Shown: positions 9,305-17,704 of the stretch, in pieces
Position numbering within the stretch: position 1 is the stretch's first letter
Layout of the letters: every line of letters starts with the position of its first letter
Source of the DNA: Uliginosibacterium gangwonense DSM 18521
GTDB lineage: Bacteria > Pseudomonadota > Gammaproteobacteria > Burkholderiales > Rhodocyclaceae
Direction: 5' to 3'
Length of the DNA: 64,000 nt
Assembly: GCF_000373965.1 (NCBI RefSeq)
Contig: NZ_KB892864.1
Coordinates: 83,031-147,030 of the forward strand
Position numbers and translations under genes: made by a program
Notes under the pieces: model-generated
Databases searched by the model: none
Seen by the model: only the letters and a program-made list of their open reading frames with translations
Told to the model about the DNA's origin: nothing

Positions 9305-9753
9305 TCGACAGGACGCGGCCCCGCCTGCAATGCGGAATCAATAAAGCATTGCCATGTTGCATTGGGTTCCCACACCTGACGCAGAGTCGGCAAGGCGACA
9401 TTATCTTCCTCCCCCATACACAGCCTGCGATAGAGATACACAAACGCCGATACACGCATGTTCATCGCACAATGCACCCAGACCTTGCCCGGAGCCAGCG
9501 CCTGGACAATGGCAAAGAATTGCTGAAGCTGGGCCTGCGCGGGTTGCTCCCAGAGCACCGGGATATGCACATAACTCAGCCCTTGCCTGGTCACCATTTC
9601 AGCTTCGCCCGGCAAGGCGTTGGAGGAAGTCGGCAAGGCCAGATTGATCACCGCCCGAAAGCCCAGTTTCGGCAGGCGGGCGATATCCTCAACGGACAAT
9701 TGGCCCGAGGTCCATAACCAATCAAAAATCTGCACCGTATTTTCAGCATCCAT
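9286..9753 (-). CDS. Protein tyrosine phosphatase-like protein with a shortened P-loop
   Basis: A 155-residue cytoplasmic protein of the dual-specificity/tyrosine phosphatase fold. The N-terminal part (TVQIFDWLWTSGQLSVEDI) and GFRAVINLALP match the small bacterial PTP-like family. The signature loop is KVWVHCAMNMRVSAF: the cysteine and arginine are separated by four residues rather than the canonical five (CX5R). So the protein may bind phosphate without normal catalysis, or use altered geometry. The start at 9753 is chosen for GGAAGG eight bases upstream; an ATG nine codons earlier lacks this. It is transcribed opposite to the HD gene and overlaps it tail to tail. Confidence 0.75.
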   Translation of the reverse strand: MDAENTVQIFDWLWTSGQLSVEDIARLPKLGFRAVINLALPTSSNALPGEAEMVTRQGLSYVHIPVLWEQPAQAQLQQFFAIVQALAPGKVWVHCAMNMRVSAFVYLYRRLCMGEEDNVALPTLRQVWEPNATWQCFIDSALQAGPRPVDQSVPS

Positions 9754-9822
9754 TGAAAAATCCTTCCCGTCGCCACACACAGCCTTACATCCTGCTCAAC
9801 GATACAGGTGGAAGAGGCTATC

Positions 9823-10338
9823 ATGGCGGGCACGATAGCCATTTTTTGTATCCCTACCATGAGCCAGGCACCTAAATCCGTCGTCCAGTATCACGAAAAC
9901 TTCAGCTATACCCACACCCAACGCGGCAAAGTCATCGTAATCGCCATGCTTTTGCCGATGTTCGTCTCCTTTTGGGGCGCATTCACCATCCCCAGCCAGC
10001 ACAACACGCTGCTCGTTGTCGGCTCTGTCGCTGCAGTCATCGCCGGGCTGTTCTCATCGCTCACTGTGCGGGTCAGCGACCGCTTTCTGCACTGGCAATT
10101 TGGCTTTGGCCTGATCCGCAAACGCGTCGTCCTCGCACAGATCCAGCATTACGAGATTGTCCGGACCACCATCATTGATGGCTGGGGCATCCACTACACG
10201 CGCCGGGGTTGGCTCTACAACGTTTCCGGGTTCGACGCCATTGCCTTCACCCTCAAGGATGACAAGCGCTTTTTGCTGGGCAGTGATGACGTGCAGACCC
10301 TTTACAAGGCCCTTGAGAAATACATACCGAAGGCATAG
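9823..10338 (+). CDS. Small membrane protein with two transmembrane helices
   Basis: A roughly 171-residue protein of no family I can name. Two adjacent hydrophobic helices (about residues 40-58 and 62-80) are followed by a soluble C-terminal domain with the pattern VRVSDRFLHWQFGFGLIRKRV..IQHYE, then WGIHYTRRGWLYNVSG and a KYIPKA end. This resembles bacterial PH-like domain membrane proteins in layout. Start is uncertain: the ATG at 9823 has GGAAGAGG just upstream; the ATG at 9859 gives a more natural N-terminus (MSQAPKSV) but has no ribosome-binding site. It diverges from the phosphatase-like gene. Confidence 0.65.
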   Translation: MAGTIAIFCIPTMSQAPKSVVQYHENFSYTHTQRGKVIVIAMLLPMFVSFWGAFTIPSQHNTLLVVGSVAAVIAGLFSSLTVRVSDRFLHWQFGFGLIRKRVVLAQIQHYEIVRTTIIDGWGIHYTRRGWLYNVSGFDAIAFTLKDDKRFLLGSDDVQTLYKALEKYIPKA

Positions 10339-10368
10339 TACTCAGGGCCATGCATCGTTACCCAGGCG

Positions 10369-10719
10369 CTACACCGTGACCACCTTGCTGGCTGCGCCCT
10401 GGGCTTCTACGATGCGCATCATGTTACCGATTTCACCTACCTGCACCTGTTCCATCAAGCCGTAGTAGTCCAGACAGGTGCGGCATGCGATCAGTGGTAC
10501 ACCTGCTGCCGCGAGTTCGCCCAACTCCTTGAGGCAAGGCGACCCGCTCGCCACCAGCTTAGCACCCCCTGCATAAAACAGGATGGCCTGCGGATATTGT
10601 TCCAGCTCCACCAGCGTGCGCAGATAGTTGGTGGCAAGTTTGTGGCTCAGGGCTTCTTCGGCTTGGCCGAGGCCATCGTGGTTAAAGACGACAGCAGTGG
10701 TTTTGAATTCGTTGGTCAT
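10369..10719 (-). CDS. DsrE-family, YedF-like selenium-metabolism protein
   Basis: A 116-residue DsrE/DsrF-fold protein. The motif CRTCLDYYGL near residue 79 is characteristic of the C-terminal domain of YedF, a protein of unknown exact role found with SelD. The N-terminal TusA-like domain of full-length YedF is absent; the protein consists of the DsrE part alone. The paired cysteines in CRTC could carry a persulfide or selenopersulfide (inference). It starts one base after the selD stop, so it is translationally coupled to selD. Confidence 0.78.
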   Translation of the reverse strand: MTNEFKTTAVVFNHDGLGQAEEALSHKLATNYLRTLVELEQYPQAILFYAGGAKLVASGSPCLKELGELAAAGVPLIACRTCLDYYGLMEQVQVGEIGNMMRIVEAQGAASKVVTV

Positions 10720-10720
10720 A

Positions 10721-11764
10721 TTACGGGCTCACTAGAACAACAGGTTTGCCTGCTTGCATACAGCCGATGATACTGGCTGCGGCAAACCCCTGACGATGGA
10801 AAAGTGCCAGCACAGCCTCTGCCTGCTCCGGCGCCACAGCAGCCAGCAGGCCGCCGCTGGTCTGTGCATCCGCCATGATACGCTGCTGCCATACGGGCAC
10901 CTCTGCAGCAAAGTGTACATCTGCACCAAAGCTGGCAAGGTTACGGTCAATCGCACCAGGGCCAATCCCCTGCTGGGCAAAACCGATGGCTGCTGGCAGC
11001 AAGGGCAGGCGTGCCGCATCAACATGTGCGCTTAAGCCTGCGCCACGACACAGCTCCAGCAGATGGCCCAGGAGTCCAAAACCGGTCACATCCGTCAGCG
11101 CATGCACCGCTTCAAGTGCAGCCAGCTCAACCCCTGCTGTGTTGAGCTGGGTGGTGGTGTCGATCATCTGGCGGTAGCCATCGGCATCAAGCACGCCCTT
11201 TTTCATTGCACTCCCCAGAATGCCTATCCCCAGGGGCTTGCCCAGAATCAACACATCCCCCGCCTGGGCGCGGCTGTTGCGTTTGACCTTGTCAGGATGC
11301 ACCAAACCCAGCGCCACCAGGCCATAGATCGGCTCTGGCGCATCAATCGAGTGCCCGCCTGCCAACGGAATCCCGGCTGCAGCGCAGACGCTGGCGCCGC
11401 CCTGAAGAATCTGCTGGATGGCTTCCAGCGGAAGGGTGTTGATCGGCATGCCGACGATCGCCAGCGCCAGAATGGGTTTGCCCCCCATCGCGTAGATATC
11501 CGAAATCGCGTTGGTGGCGGCAATCCGCCCGAAATCGAAGGGATCATCCACGATGGGCATGAAGAAGTCCGTCGTTGCCACCAGCGCCTGCTCGTCATTA
11601 AGGCGGTAGACGGCCGCATCGTCGGCCGTTTCGGTCCCCACCAGCAAATCGGGAAAACACTGCATCTGTGGCAGGGTCTTGAGCATGTCAGCCAGCATCG
11701 CCGGAGCGATCTTGCAACCGCAACCGCCTCCGTGCGAGAGCTGGGTCAGGCGAATCTTATCCAT
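10721..11764 (-). CDS. selD: Selenide, water dikinase (selenophosphate synthetase)
   Basis: Makes selenophosphate from selenide and ATP, the selenium donor for tRNA 2-selenouridine and selenocysteine. The N-terminus carries the flexible catalytic loop HGGGCGCK with Cys15 at the position of the E. coli catalytic Cys17 (cysteine, not selenocysteine) and the essential lysine at 18. AIR-synthase-like motifs follow (DDAAVYRL near residue 45; GGHSIDAPEP; TDVTGFGLLGH). At 347 residues it has the same length as the E. coli enzyme. An ATG five codons earlier exists, but GAGGG precedes the ATG at 11764. It faces selU across 50 bases. Confidence 0.96.
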   Translation of the reverse strand: MDKIRLTQLSHGGGCGCKIAPAMLADMLKTLPQMQCFPDLLVGTETADDAAVYRLNDEQALVATTDFFMPIVDDPFDFGRIAATNAISDIYAMGGKPILALAIVGMPINTLPLEAIQQILQGGASVCAAAGIPLAGGHSIDAPEPIYGLVALGLVHPDKVKRNSRAQAGDVLILGKPLGIGILGSAMKKGVLDADGYRQMIDTTTQLNTAGVELAALEAVHALTDVTGFGLLGHLLELCRGAGLSAHVDAARLPLLPAAIGFAQQGIGPGAIDRNLASFGADVHFAAEVPVWQQRIMADAQTSGGLLAAVAPEQAEAVLALFHRQGFAAASIIGCMQAGKPVVLVSP

Positions 11765-11814
11765 GGATGTGTCCCTCATCTACAATAGCGGCATTATCCG
11801 TCGTTTGGCGCCAT

Positions 11815-12864
11815 ATGAATAATCAGCTTGCCTCTCTTGCCGACGTTGCACAGTTTGACACCATCATTGATGTCCGCACACCGCTGGAATTTGCCGACGA
11901 CCATATCCCCGGCGCTATCAACGCCCCAGTTCTGTCCAACGAAGAGCGGGTACTGATCGGCACCTTGTATAAGCAAGTTTCACCATTCGAGGCCACCAAA
12001 CAGGGGGCAGCCCTGGTCGCCAAAAACATTGCCCACCACCTGGAAACCATCTTTGCAGACAAGCCGATCAACTGGAAGCCACTGATCTATTGCTGGCGCG
12101 GCGGCAAGCGTTCTGGCTCCATGACGGCATGGTTCAAGCTCATCGGCTGGAAAGCCCGCCAACTCGAAGGGGGCTACAAGGTGTATCGCCACCACGTACT
12201 GGCTCAACTGGAGGAACTCCCCCGCCGCTTTCACTACAAGGTGCTCGCCGGGCTCACAGGTAGCGGCAAAACCCGCCTGCTGCGTGCCCTGGCCGCATGT
12301 GGAGCCCAGGTGCTGGATCTGGAGGCGTTGGCCTGCCACCGGGGTTCATTATTGGGGGCCCTTCCCGGCTCCACCCAACCCAGTCATAAGAGTTTCGATA
12401 GCCTACTGGTGCAAACCTTAGCGCAGCTCGACCCCGCCCGCCCGGTGTTTGTGGAAGCAGAGAGCAAGAAGATCGGCCAGATCCAGTTGCCCGAAGCCCT
12501 GATGCGCGCGCTTTCTGATGCAACATGCATTCGGGTCGAAGCCACACTGGCAGACCGAGTCGACTTCCTCTGTGAAGACTATGCCACCCTTTTCGACGCC
12601 CCGGAGCAATTCAAAGGCCTGCTCACCCGCCTCACCGCGTTACACGGCAAACAGATCATTGCCCATTGGCACACGTTGATTGATGCGAACGCCAAGGCTG
12701 CGCTGTTCCGTGAGTTGATCGAACTCCACTACGACCCTGCCTACCAGCGCAGCAGCCACGGCCTCTACCCACGCCTACCCCAGGCCTTCCCCTTTGCCTT
12801 TCGCCCCAATGCATCCGATCTGACCACCGAAGCCATGCGGCTGCTTGATCAAGTCCAGGCCTGA
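11815..12864 (+). CDS. selU: tRNA 2-selenouridine synthase
   Basis: Converts 2-thiouridine at the wobble position of certain tRNAs to 2-selenouridine through a geranylated intermediate, using selenophosphate from SelD. The rhodanese domain spans about residues 1-130 with the catalytic cysteine in YCWRGGKRSGSM, and a P-loop NTPase domain starts with GLTGSGKT near residue 147. At 349 residues it is close to E. coli YbbB/MnmH. The start at 11815 aligns with the family start (MNNQLASLADVAQFD); an upstream in-frame ATG lies inside the selD promoter area. A TACAAT hexamer at 11781-11786 could be its -10 element. It is divergent from selD. No selA or selB is seen in this window, so the selenium use visible here is tRNA modification. 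Confidence 0.94.
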   Translation: MNNQLASLADVAQFDTIIDVRTPLEFADDHIPGAINAPVLSNEERVLIGTLYKQVSPFEATKQGAALVAKNIAHHLETIFADKPINWKPLIYCWRGGKRSGSMTAWFKLIGWKARQLEGGYKVYRHHVLAQLEELPRRFHYKVLAGLTGSGKTRLLRALAACGAQVLDLEALACHRGSLLGALPGSTQPSHKSFDSLLVQTLAQLDPARPVFVEAESKKIGQIQLPEALMRALSDATCIRVEATLADRVDFLCEDYATLFDAPEQFKGLLTRLTALHGKQIIAHWHTLIDANAKAALFRELIELHYDPAYQRSSHGLYPRLPQAFPFAFRPNASDLTTEAMRLLDQVQA

Positions 12865-13065
12865 CCGTAACCCGGCTGGGCATGGACGGACGGGCAAAAA
12901 GAGTAGCGCTTCCCCCGGATTGGAGTGAAATTTGTGTGGGCTGCAACAGATGCTTGCGATGCTCGGTATGCCACTTGCTCCCTCAATCCAGTGGCCTGCT
13001 TCTTTAGCTCAATGTAATTCAACAGACTCAATTGCGGCAGCGGATTCACAGGCCAGGAGGATGAC

Positions 13066-13233
13066 ATGGCATGGGAAAATAGACTGACAAGTTGGATTGA
13101 GCAATTGCGACCACAGATTGGCATATCGGCACGGCTGGCAGGCTGGGATGGGCGCGAATTCGATTTTGGTCGTCATGCCAACCCGCTCAACGGGTCTCGC
13201 CGCTCCATGTACTCAGGCTCCGAGCAGCACTAA
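13066..13233 (+). CDS. Short ORF (55 aa), possible remnant of a methyltransferase N-terminus
   Basis: A 55-codon frame with a perfect AGGAGG five bases before its ATG. It reads MAWENRLTSWIEQLRPQIG, and the following ARLAGWDGREFDFG segment resembles the pre-domain of some cyclopropane synthase/SAM methyltransferase proteins, where a similar sequence leads into the substrate-binding part. The frame ends at 13233, 22 bases before the ATG of the methyltransferase gene, in a different frame. Either a small independent gene, a translational leader, or the degraded start of a longer methyltransferase gene broken by a frameshift. Confidence 0.4.
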   Translation: MAWENRLTSWIEQLRPQIGISARLAGWDGREFDFGRHANPLNGSRRSMYSGSEQH

Positions 13234-13255
13234 GGTTTTCGGTGCCCCAATCATC

Positions 13256-14482
13256 ATGGTTCGAGCGCTGATCCGAAAAATTGTCGATAGCGTTGCCGAA
13301 GGGCAAAAATACCACATAGAAGTGGTGTTTTCAGATGGCTCCAGCTATCACAGCACCCGCCTGGGCAACCCTGATGTCAAAATCATATTTCTTCGCCGTA
13401 CTGCGGAATTGCGCATGGTCTTCGGTGGAATGTTTGAATTCATGGAAGCCTACTTCAACGGGGATATCGACATCGTGGGCGAACATGGCCTGCGCAAACT
13501 GGTCAACCTGGGCTATCAGAAACCGTTCGGGCGCATCGAACACCCGCTCACCTTTATTAAGCGGCGACTCCTGGAATGGCGGCAGAACAACGCCGATCTC
13601 GCACAAGCCAAACTCAATGCCACCTACCACTATGGTCTGCCGACGGAGTTCTTCCATCTCGTACTGGGCGACACTTATGGCTACACCGAGGGATGCTGGC
13701 AAGAAGACACCCTCACCCTTGAGCAGGCGCAGCACAACAACTTCGACCTGATCTGCCAGAAGCTGCGCCTGAACCCCGGCGACAAGCTCGTTGAAATCGG
13801 CCCTGGCTGGGGATATATGGCAATGCTCGCCGCACAGAAGTATGGCGCCAAAGTGACTTGCTACGGACTCGTCAAAAATCAGAACGATGGCATGCGCACG
13901 TTGATGAATGCACGTGGCTTCCAGGGTGACATCACACTCGTGGAAAAAGATCACCGGGAACTTGAAAACGAGCCTGAAGCCTATGATCGATATGTATCGA
14001 TTGGCGTGCATGAGCATGCCGGGTGCAATTGCAATGAACAATGGATCAAGAGCATCGCCACCAGCCTACGCCCCGGCGGCATCGGCCTGATCTCTGCCAC
14101 ATTCAATATGCGCAAGCGGCCCACCAACTACTGCACGATCAAGCACATCTTCCCCGGCGGCTACATACCCAGCCTCGCGGAGACGCTGATCCTCATGGAA
14201 GAATACGGGCTGGATGTACGCGCCATCGAGAATCGCTCCTATCACTACCACCGCACCGTAGAGCAATGGCTGAAGAATCTGGAAACACGATGGACGCAAA
14301 TCCAGGCACTTGACCCCGAGCGTTTCAACGAAAAATTCCGCCGAACCTGGCTCTTCTACCTGGGGGGCGCCGCCGAAACTTTCGAGGCAGTCCAGGAGAT
14401 CATCAACTGCTACCATATCACCTTTGTAAAAGGGCATTTCGCACGTCGGGGGCGGAGCGTGCCACTTGATCGTCTGCGCTGA
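13256..14482 (+). CDS. Cyclopropane-fatty-acyl-phospholipid synthase-family methyltransferase
   Basis: A 408-residue SAM-dependent methyltransferase of the CFA synthase family, which adds a methylene group to unsaturated acyl chains in membrane phospholipids. The N-terminal segment (IRKIVDSVAEGQKYHIEVVF, FSDGS, EAYFNGDIDI) matches the family's first domain. ATYHYGLPTEFFHLVLGDTYGYTEGCW corresponds in position to the substrate region, although it diverges from the usual HYDxGNxFY pattern. The SAM motif VEIGPGWGYMA lies near residue 180. VHEHAGCNCNEQW and YIPSLAETL occupy the usual catalytic region. No clear ribosome-binding site precedes 13256, but an upstream extension encodes no family sequence. 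It may be translated by coupling to the short ORF upstream. Substrate could be something other than phospholipid. Confidence 0.85.
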   Translation: MVRALIRKIVDSVAEGQKYHIEVVFSDGSSYHSTRLGNPDVKIIFLRRTAELRMVFGGMFEFMEAYFNGDIDIVGEHGLRKLVNLGYQKPFGRIEHPLTFIKRRLLEWRQNNADLAQAKLNATYHYGLPTEFFHLVLGDTYGYTEGCWQEDTLTLEQAQHNNFDLICQKLRLNPGDKLVEIGPGWGYMAMLAAQKYGAKVTCYGLVKNQNDGMRTLMNARGFQGDITLVEKDHRELENEPEAYDRYVSIGVHEHAGCNCNEQWIKSIATSLRPGGIGLISATFNMRKRPTNYCTIKHIFPGGYIPSLAETLILMEEYGLDVRAIENRSYHYHRTVEQWLKNLETRWTQIQALDPERFNEKFRRTWLFYLGGAAETFEAVQEIINCYHITFVKGHFARRGRSVPLDRLR

Positions 14483-14554
14483 TCCTACGCGCGGCTCCCC
14501 GTTTTGAAGTCGTTGATCTGCATGGCGGGCTACACCGCCTAAAATGCTGTATGA

Positions 14555-15031
14555 CTACCGCGCACGAAACAGGCGATTATATTCAAACAAGCGAACCGTC
14601 TGTGCCGAGATCGTTGCAGCCAAGGGATGCTGGGGGTTGATGAGTGCGACGCACTCCTCTGGCACGATCACGGAGGGCAGGACCAGAATCGGGCTACGCC
14701 TTGAGGTGAGCCAATCAGAGCCGAAATCAATGCTGGCACGCCCGGCGGGAATGGCATTCCAGGCCTGAGGCAACGCGGCCGCCTCAACGATCTCGCGGGC
14801 CGCCCAAACCGCATCGGGCACCTCTATCCTCACAACATATTTATTCAACGGCAAGCCAGCATCATCGAGATGGGCAGCGGTTTCCAGCACGGCAATTGCA
14901 AGGCTTGGCGCGGCGTAGATGACATATTGCTTATCGTCATTCCAACGCCCCGGGCTGGCCGCAGCCCCGCCCCCACTCATGTCATCCGCAGGGTATTGCC
15001 GCGTCTCGGTTGCGATTCGCCACAAAATCAT
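14555..15031 (-). CDS. RES-domain toxin (NAD+-depleting family)
   Basis: A 158-residue RES-domain toxin. Established members of the RES/Xre group kill or arrest cells by degrading NAD+. The catalytic triad pattern is in place: Arg29 in PGRWN, Tyr39 in VIYAA and Glu50 in AVLET, with the same 10- and 11-residue spacing as the characterised Pseudomonas toxin (R31, Y41, E52). The start ATG overlaps the stop of the antitoxin gene by four bases (ATGA), the usual coupled arrangement. Nothing looks truncated, so it is probably active. Confidence 0.9.
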   Translation of the reverse strand: MILWRIATETRQYPADDMSGGGAAASPGRWNDDKQYVIYAAPSLAIAVLETAAHLDDAGLPLNKYVVRIEVPDAVWAAREIVEAAALPQAWNAIPAGRASIDFGSDWLTSRRSPILVLPSVIVPEECVALINPQHPLAATISAQTVRLFEYNRLFRAR

Positions 15032-15600
15032 TGATAGGAGCCGCTTTCTATAGCGCGAAGCAGGCGGGATACGATCTCCAGCCCGGTAGGCGTATCAATC
15101 ACATCCCCCGGCCTGCGCCCACCCAACGCAGGCTGTGCCCGCTCCAGCCATTGCCCCAGCCATTGGACGACATCAAAACCCTTGGCTTCTACAGCCGTCG
15201 AATTGGCCAGAATCGCCTGCGCGATGCCGATCAGCTTGGCCATGCCGATCACCGCCTGACCGCTGCTCCCCTTGAGCATCTCACCCGCTGCCGCCTTCTT
15301 TTCCGCTGTTGCCTTGGGAACGCCAATCATATTGAAAACACGGCTGGCAGGCACATTCATACGCTCGGCCAGATCCTTCAGAATCACGCCATTGACCCCT
15401 TCGCGTTCAGCCTCTACCAGATCCCAAGGGCTTGCGTTACGCACACGGGCAACAAAGTCGTCTATGCCTTTGGCACTTTTGTACGCCACCAAGGGGGCTC
15501 CTTCCTCCCCGGACGGCACGGGGTAGAGTGGCGCCTGCTGAGCAGCATTTGGGCGAATTCTTTTCCGGACTGGTTTTCCAGATTGCACCGAAGTTACCAT
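15028..15600 (-). CDS. Xre/ParS-family (DUF2384-type) antitoxin
   Basis: A 190-residue antitoxin paired with the RES toxin. A basic N-terminal tail of about 45 residues precedes a helical DNA-binding region (about residues 70-115: LKDLAERMNVPASRVFNMIG). The C-terminal domain ends PTGLEIVSRLLRAIESGSY, the MbcA/ParS-type toxin-binding element. It sits first in the operon, as usual, and probably represses it. A TATAGT hexamer on the minus strand at about 15632-15637 could be the -10 element, and a perfect palindrome at 15664-15677 a candidate operator. Confidence 0.88.
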   Translation of the reverse strand: MVTSVQSGKPVRKRIRPNAAQQAPLYPVPSGEEGAPLVAYKSAKGIDDFVARVRNASPWDLVEAEREGVNGVILKDLAERMNVPASRVFNMIGVPKATAEKKAAAGEMLKGSSGQAVIGMAKLIGIAQAILANSTAVEAKGFDVVQWLGQWLERAQPALGGRRPGDVIDTPTGLEIVSRLLRAIESGSYQ

Positions 15601-15663
15601 GATAGAGACCTCTGCCTATTTTGATACTCACTATAGCATCAATTTAGACAAACAAAAGTCCCG

Positions 15664-15677
15664 TCACATGCATGTGA
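15664..15677. promoter_or_regulatory. Perfect 14-bp palindrome upstream of the toxin-antitoxin operon
   Basis: TCACATGCATGTGA is a perfect inverted repeat lying 64-77 bases upstream of the antitoxin start. It is a candidate binding site for the antitoxin dimer; binding itself is inference. Confidence 0.45.
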
Positions 15678-16035
15678 TCCCCCGTCTCAGCAAAACGCCC
15701 CAACCTCCGTTCATCGGACAAAACCTACTTATTGTGGTTTTTCATCCACTCAAATCTATCGTGCATGATCAGGGGAATCCCTAGGCAGCATGCCGCATCC
15801 ACGGGGATTCATGAGCATCCAGATTTTGTTAAAAAGAGAAAACTCCGCTCCAGATGCGGCTTGACACCGGTAACACGAATCAATAGATTCCGCACACCAA
15901 GATTACTCAAAGCCTTTTGCGAGGGCTGCAACAGGGCACAGTGCCTCCGGATTTTCCGGCACATCCTTGGCCGTACACATCGCAACACAATGCCCGCGCC
16001 AACTCGCTTGGGCATCCTACACACGAGGAGACGAC
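15678..16035. other. Intergenic region before the pectate lyase gene
   Basis: About 360 bases with no gene I can support. The DNA just before 16036 holds an AGGAGA ribosome-binding site. Open frames running through it have no start signal or recognisable product. I see no clear promoter, repeat or hairpin. Confidence 0.5.
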
Positions 16036-17316
16036 ATGCGTATCAAACTATTCCTGAGTGGCCTCGCAGCGATGCTGCTGGCCGTAACCGCCCACGCAGC
16101 CCCCACCATAACGGGCTGCGGCACAGAAACCAGCAACCTGACCGCATCGAAGGTCTATTACGTTACCCCGACCGCATCAGCCAGCGGCAAGGGAACCAGC
16201 TTTTCCGCCCCCATGAGCTTCTCCGCTGCCCTGTCCGCTGTCAGCGCAGGGCAAATGATTCTGCTGCAACCGGGGACCTACGCCATTACCTACACAGCCG
16301 GCGCCAAGAACACCATCACCCTGTCCAAGTCCGGCACAGCCAGCGCCCCGATCTACATGGTGGCCGCCAATTGCGGCAAGGCCGTCATCGATTTCTCCTT
16401 CCCTGAAAAAACCTATGTACAGGATTCCTTCGGCTTCTCTGTAACAGGGAACTACTGGTATTTCAAGGGGATCGAAATCACCCGTGCAGGTTATCAGGGC
16501 GCCTATGTGACCGGCGCCCACAACACCTTTGAAAACTGCGCGTTCTACTACAACCGTAACAGCGGCCTGGAAATCAACAAGGGCGGCTCCTACACCACTG
16601 TCATCAACTCGGATTCCCACCACAACTACGATCCGAAAAAGAACGGCAGCATGGCAGATGGCTTTGCCTCCAAACAGACCCAAGGCCCTGGCAACTATTT
16701 CTACGGTTGCCGTTCGTGGTACAACTCGGATGACGGATGGGATACCTTCGACAGCACTCAGCCGGTCACCATCGAAAACAGTTGGGCCTTCCTCAATGGC
16801 ATTGACATCTGGCAATACGGCAGCTTTGCTGGTAACGGCAATGGATTCAAACTGGGAGGCAACGGGACCATTGACCACAACCGCATCAGCCGTTCTGTCG
16901 CATTTGGCAATCGTGTCAAGGGTTTTGACCAGAACAACAACGCCGGCGGCGTGACCCTTATCAACAACACCTCCTACAAAAACGGCATCAACTACGGTTT
17001 TTGCAGCGCAGTCAGCTCAGGCGAGAAGCATACTTTCCGCAACAACGTCTCGCTCGCAGGCAGCAGCGCCGACAGCATCTGCAATGCAGACTCCAGCTAC
17101 AACACTTGGAATACTGGCTTGGATGCCAGCAGCGCAGATTTTGTCAGCCTTGACACCAACCTTGCCACCAAGGCACGCGATGCCGATGGCTCCCTGCCCA
17201 CCACCAACCTGTTCCGCCTGACTGCGGGCAGCAAGTTGATCAACGCAGGGGTTAATGTCAGCGGGATCAGCTACAAGGGTTCAGCCCCAGATCTGGGCGC
17301 CTTCGAGCGCGAATAA
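16036..17316 (+). CDS. Secreted pectate lyase, polysaccharide lyase family 9
   Basis: Cleaves polygalacturonate outside the cell by beta-elimination. A signal peptide covers residues 1-22 (ending AHAA), followed by a right-handed parallel beta-helix with ladder-like asparagines. The PL9 active site can be read: Asp208 in SMADGF, Asp232, Asp233 and Asp236 in NSDDGWD, and Lys272 in NGFKLGG. These match, shifted by one, the calcium ligands D209, D233, D234, D237 and catalytic K273 of Dickeya PelL. The start is set by AGGAGA upstream of 16036; it is 426 residues, full length for the family. The next gene encodes a secreted protease, and a rhamnogalacturonan acetylesterase lies at 50001, so pectin breakdown is a theme. 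Confidence 0.93.
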   Translation: MRIKLFLSGLAAMLLAVTAHAAPTITGCGTETSNLTASKVYYVTPTASASGKGTSFSAPMSFSAALSAVSAGQMILLQPGTYAITYTAGAKNTITLSKSGTASAPIYMVAANCGKAVIDFSFPEKTYVQDSFGFSVTGNYWYFKGIEITRAGYQGAYVTGAHNTFENCAFYYNRNSGLEINKGGSYTTVINSDSHHNYDPKKNGSMADGFASKQTQGPGNYFYGCRSWYNSDDGWDTFDSTQPVTIENSWAFLNGIDIWQYGSFAGNGNGFKLGGNGTIDHNRISRSVAFGNRVKGFDQNNNAGGVTLINNTSYKNGINYGFCSAVSSGEKHTFRNNVSLAGSSADSICNADSSYNTWNTGLDASSADFVSLDTNLATKARDADGSLPTTNLFRLTAGSKLINAGVNVSGISYKGSAPDLGAFERE

Positions 17317-17376
17317 GCTTTGCAGGCAGGCGACGTGCTGTTTTGCCAACAGGCACGTCCCTGGCACCAATCAACG

Positions 17377-17401
17377 GGTGTGCGGCGCCCTGCCGCACAC
17401 C
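17377..17401 (+). terminator. Hairpin downstream of the pectate lyase gene
   Basis: A perfect 10-bp stem (GGTGTGCGGC with GCCGCACACC) with a 5-base loop, followed by ATTTACTTCTTC. The T-run is interrupted, so termination efficiency is uncertain. A second inverted repeat (GACGTGC/GCACGTC) precedes it at about 17330-17358. Confidence 0.6.
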
Positions 17402-17593
17402 ATTTACTTCTTCTGCATACCCTCTCCCTTGCCTGGAATGCGCAAGCGGCACGCAATACTCAAAAACGATCAACTTACACGAGCCACCGAAGCGCCTCCA
17501 ATCGCCACAAAGCACTTCTTTTCAATTTAATGACATACAAGAATTCATTCTAAAACCGTTCAGCGGATAAACCTCAGTTTCCGATAGATGATT

Positions 17594-17622
17594 TTGACAA
17601 TTCACACAATCAAATCTAATCT
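17594..17622 (+). promoter_or_regulatory. Sigma-70-like promoter of the secreted protease gene
   Basis: A consensus -35 TTGACA (17594-17599), a 17-base spacer and TAATCT (17617-17622) as a weak -10, about 80 bases before the start codon in an AT-rich stretch. The 10-mer AATTCACACA occurs at 17599-17608 and again at 17670-17679, which might be a regulator site. Confidence 0.5.
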
Positions 17623-17704
17623 GACATTGTTTTACTTTTATGCATAAGAAATAGCTCATATCAATACAGAATTCACACAGATTCTGACTTAAGGAGATTT
17701 GACA

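Noticed and set aside
13097-13255. Extending the methyltransferase by 53 residues to 13097
   Set aside because: The added residues are unlike any CFA synthase N-terminus and lie out of frame with the better-initiated 55-codon ORF.
15732-16406. Plus-strand open frame of 224 codons overlapping the pectate lyase start
   Set aside because: Arginine/histidine-rich, runs through the lyase signal peptide in another frame, no start signal.
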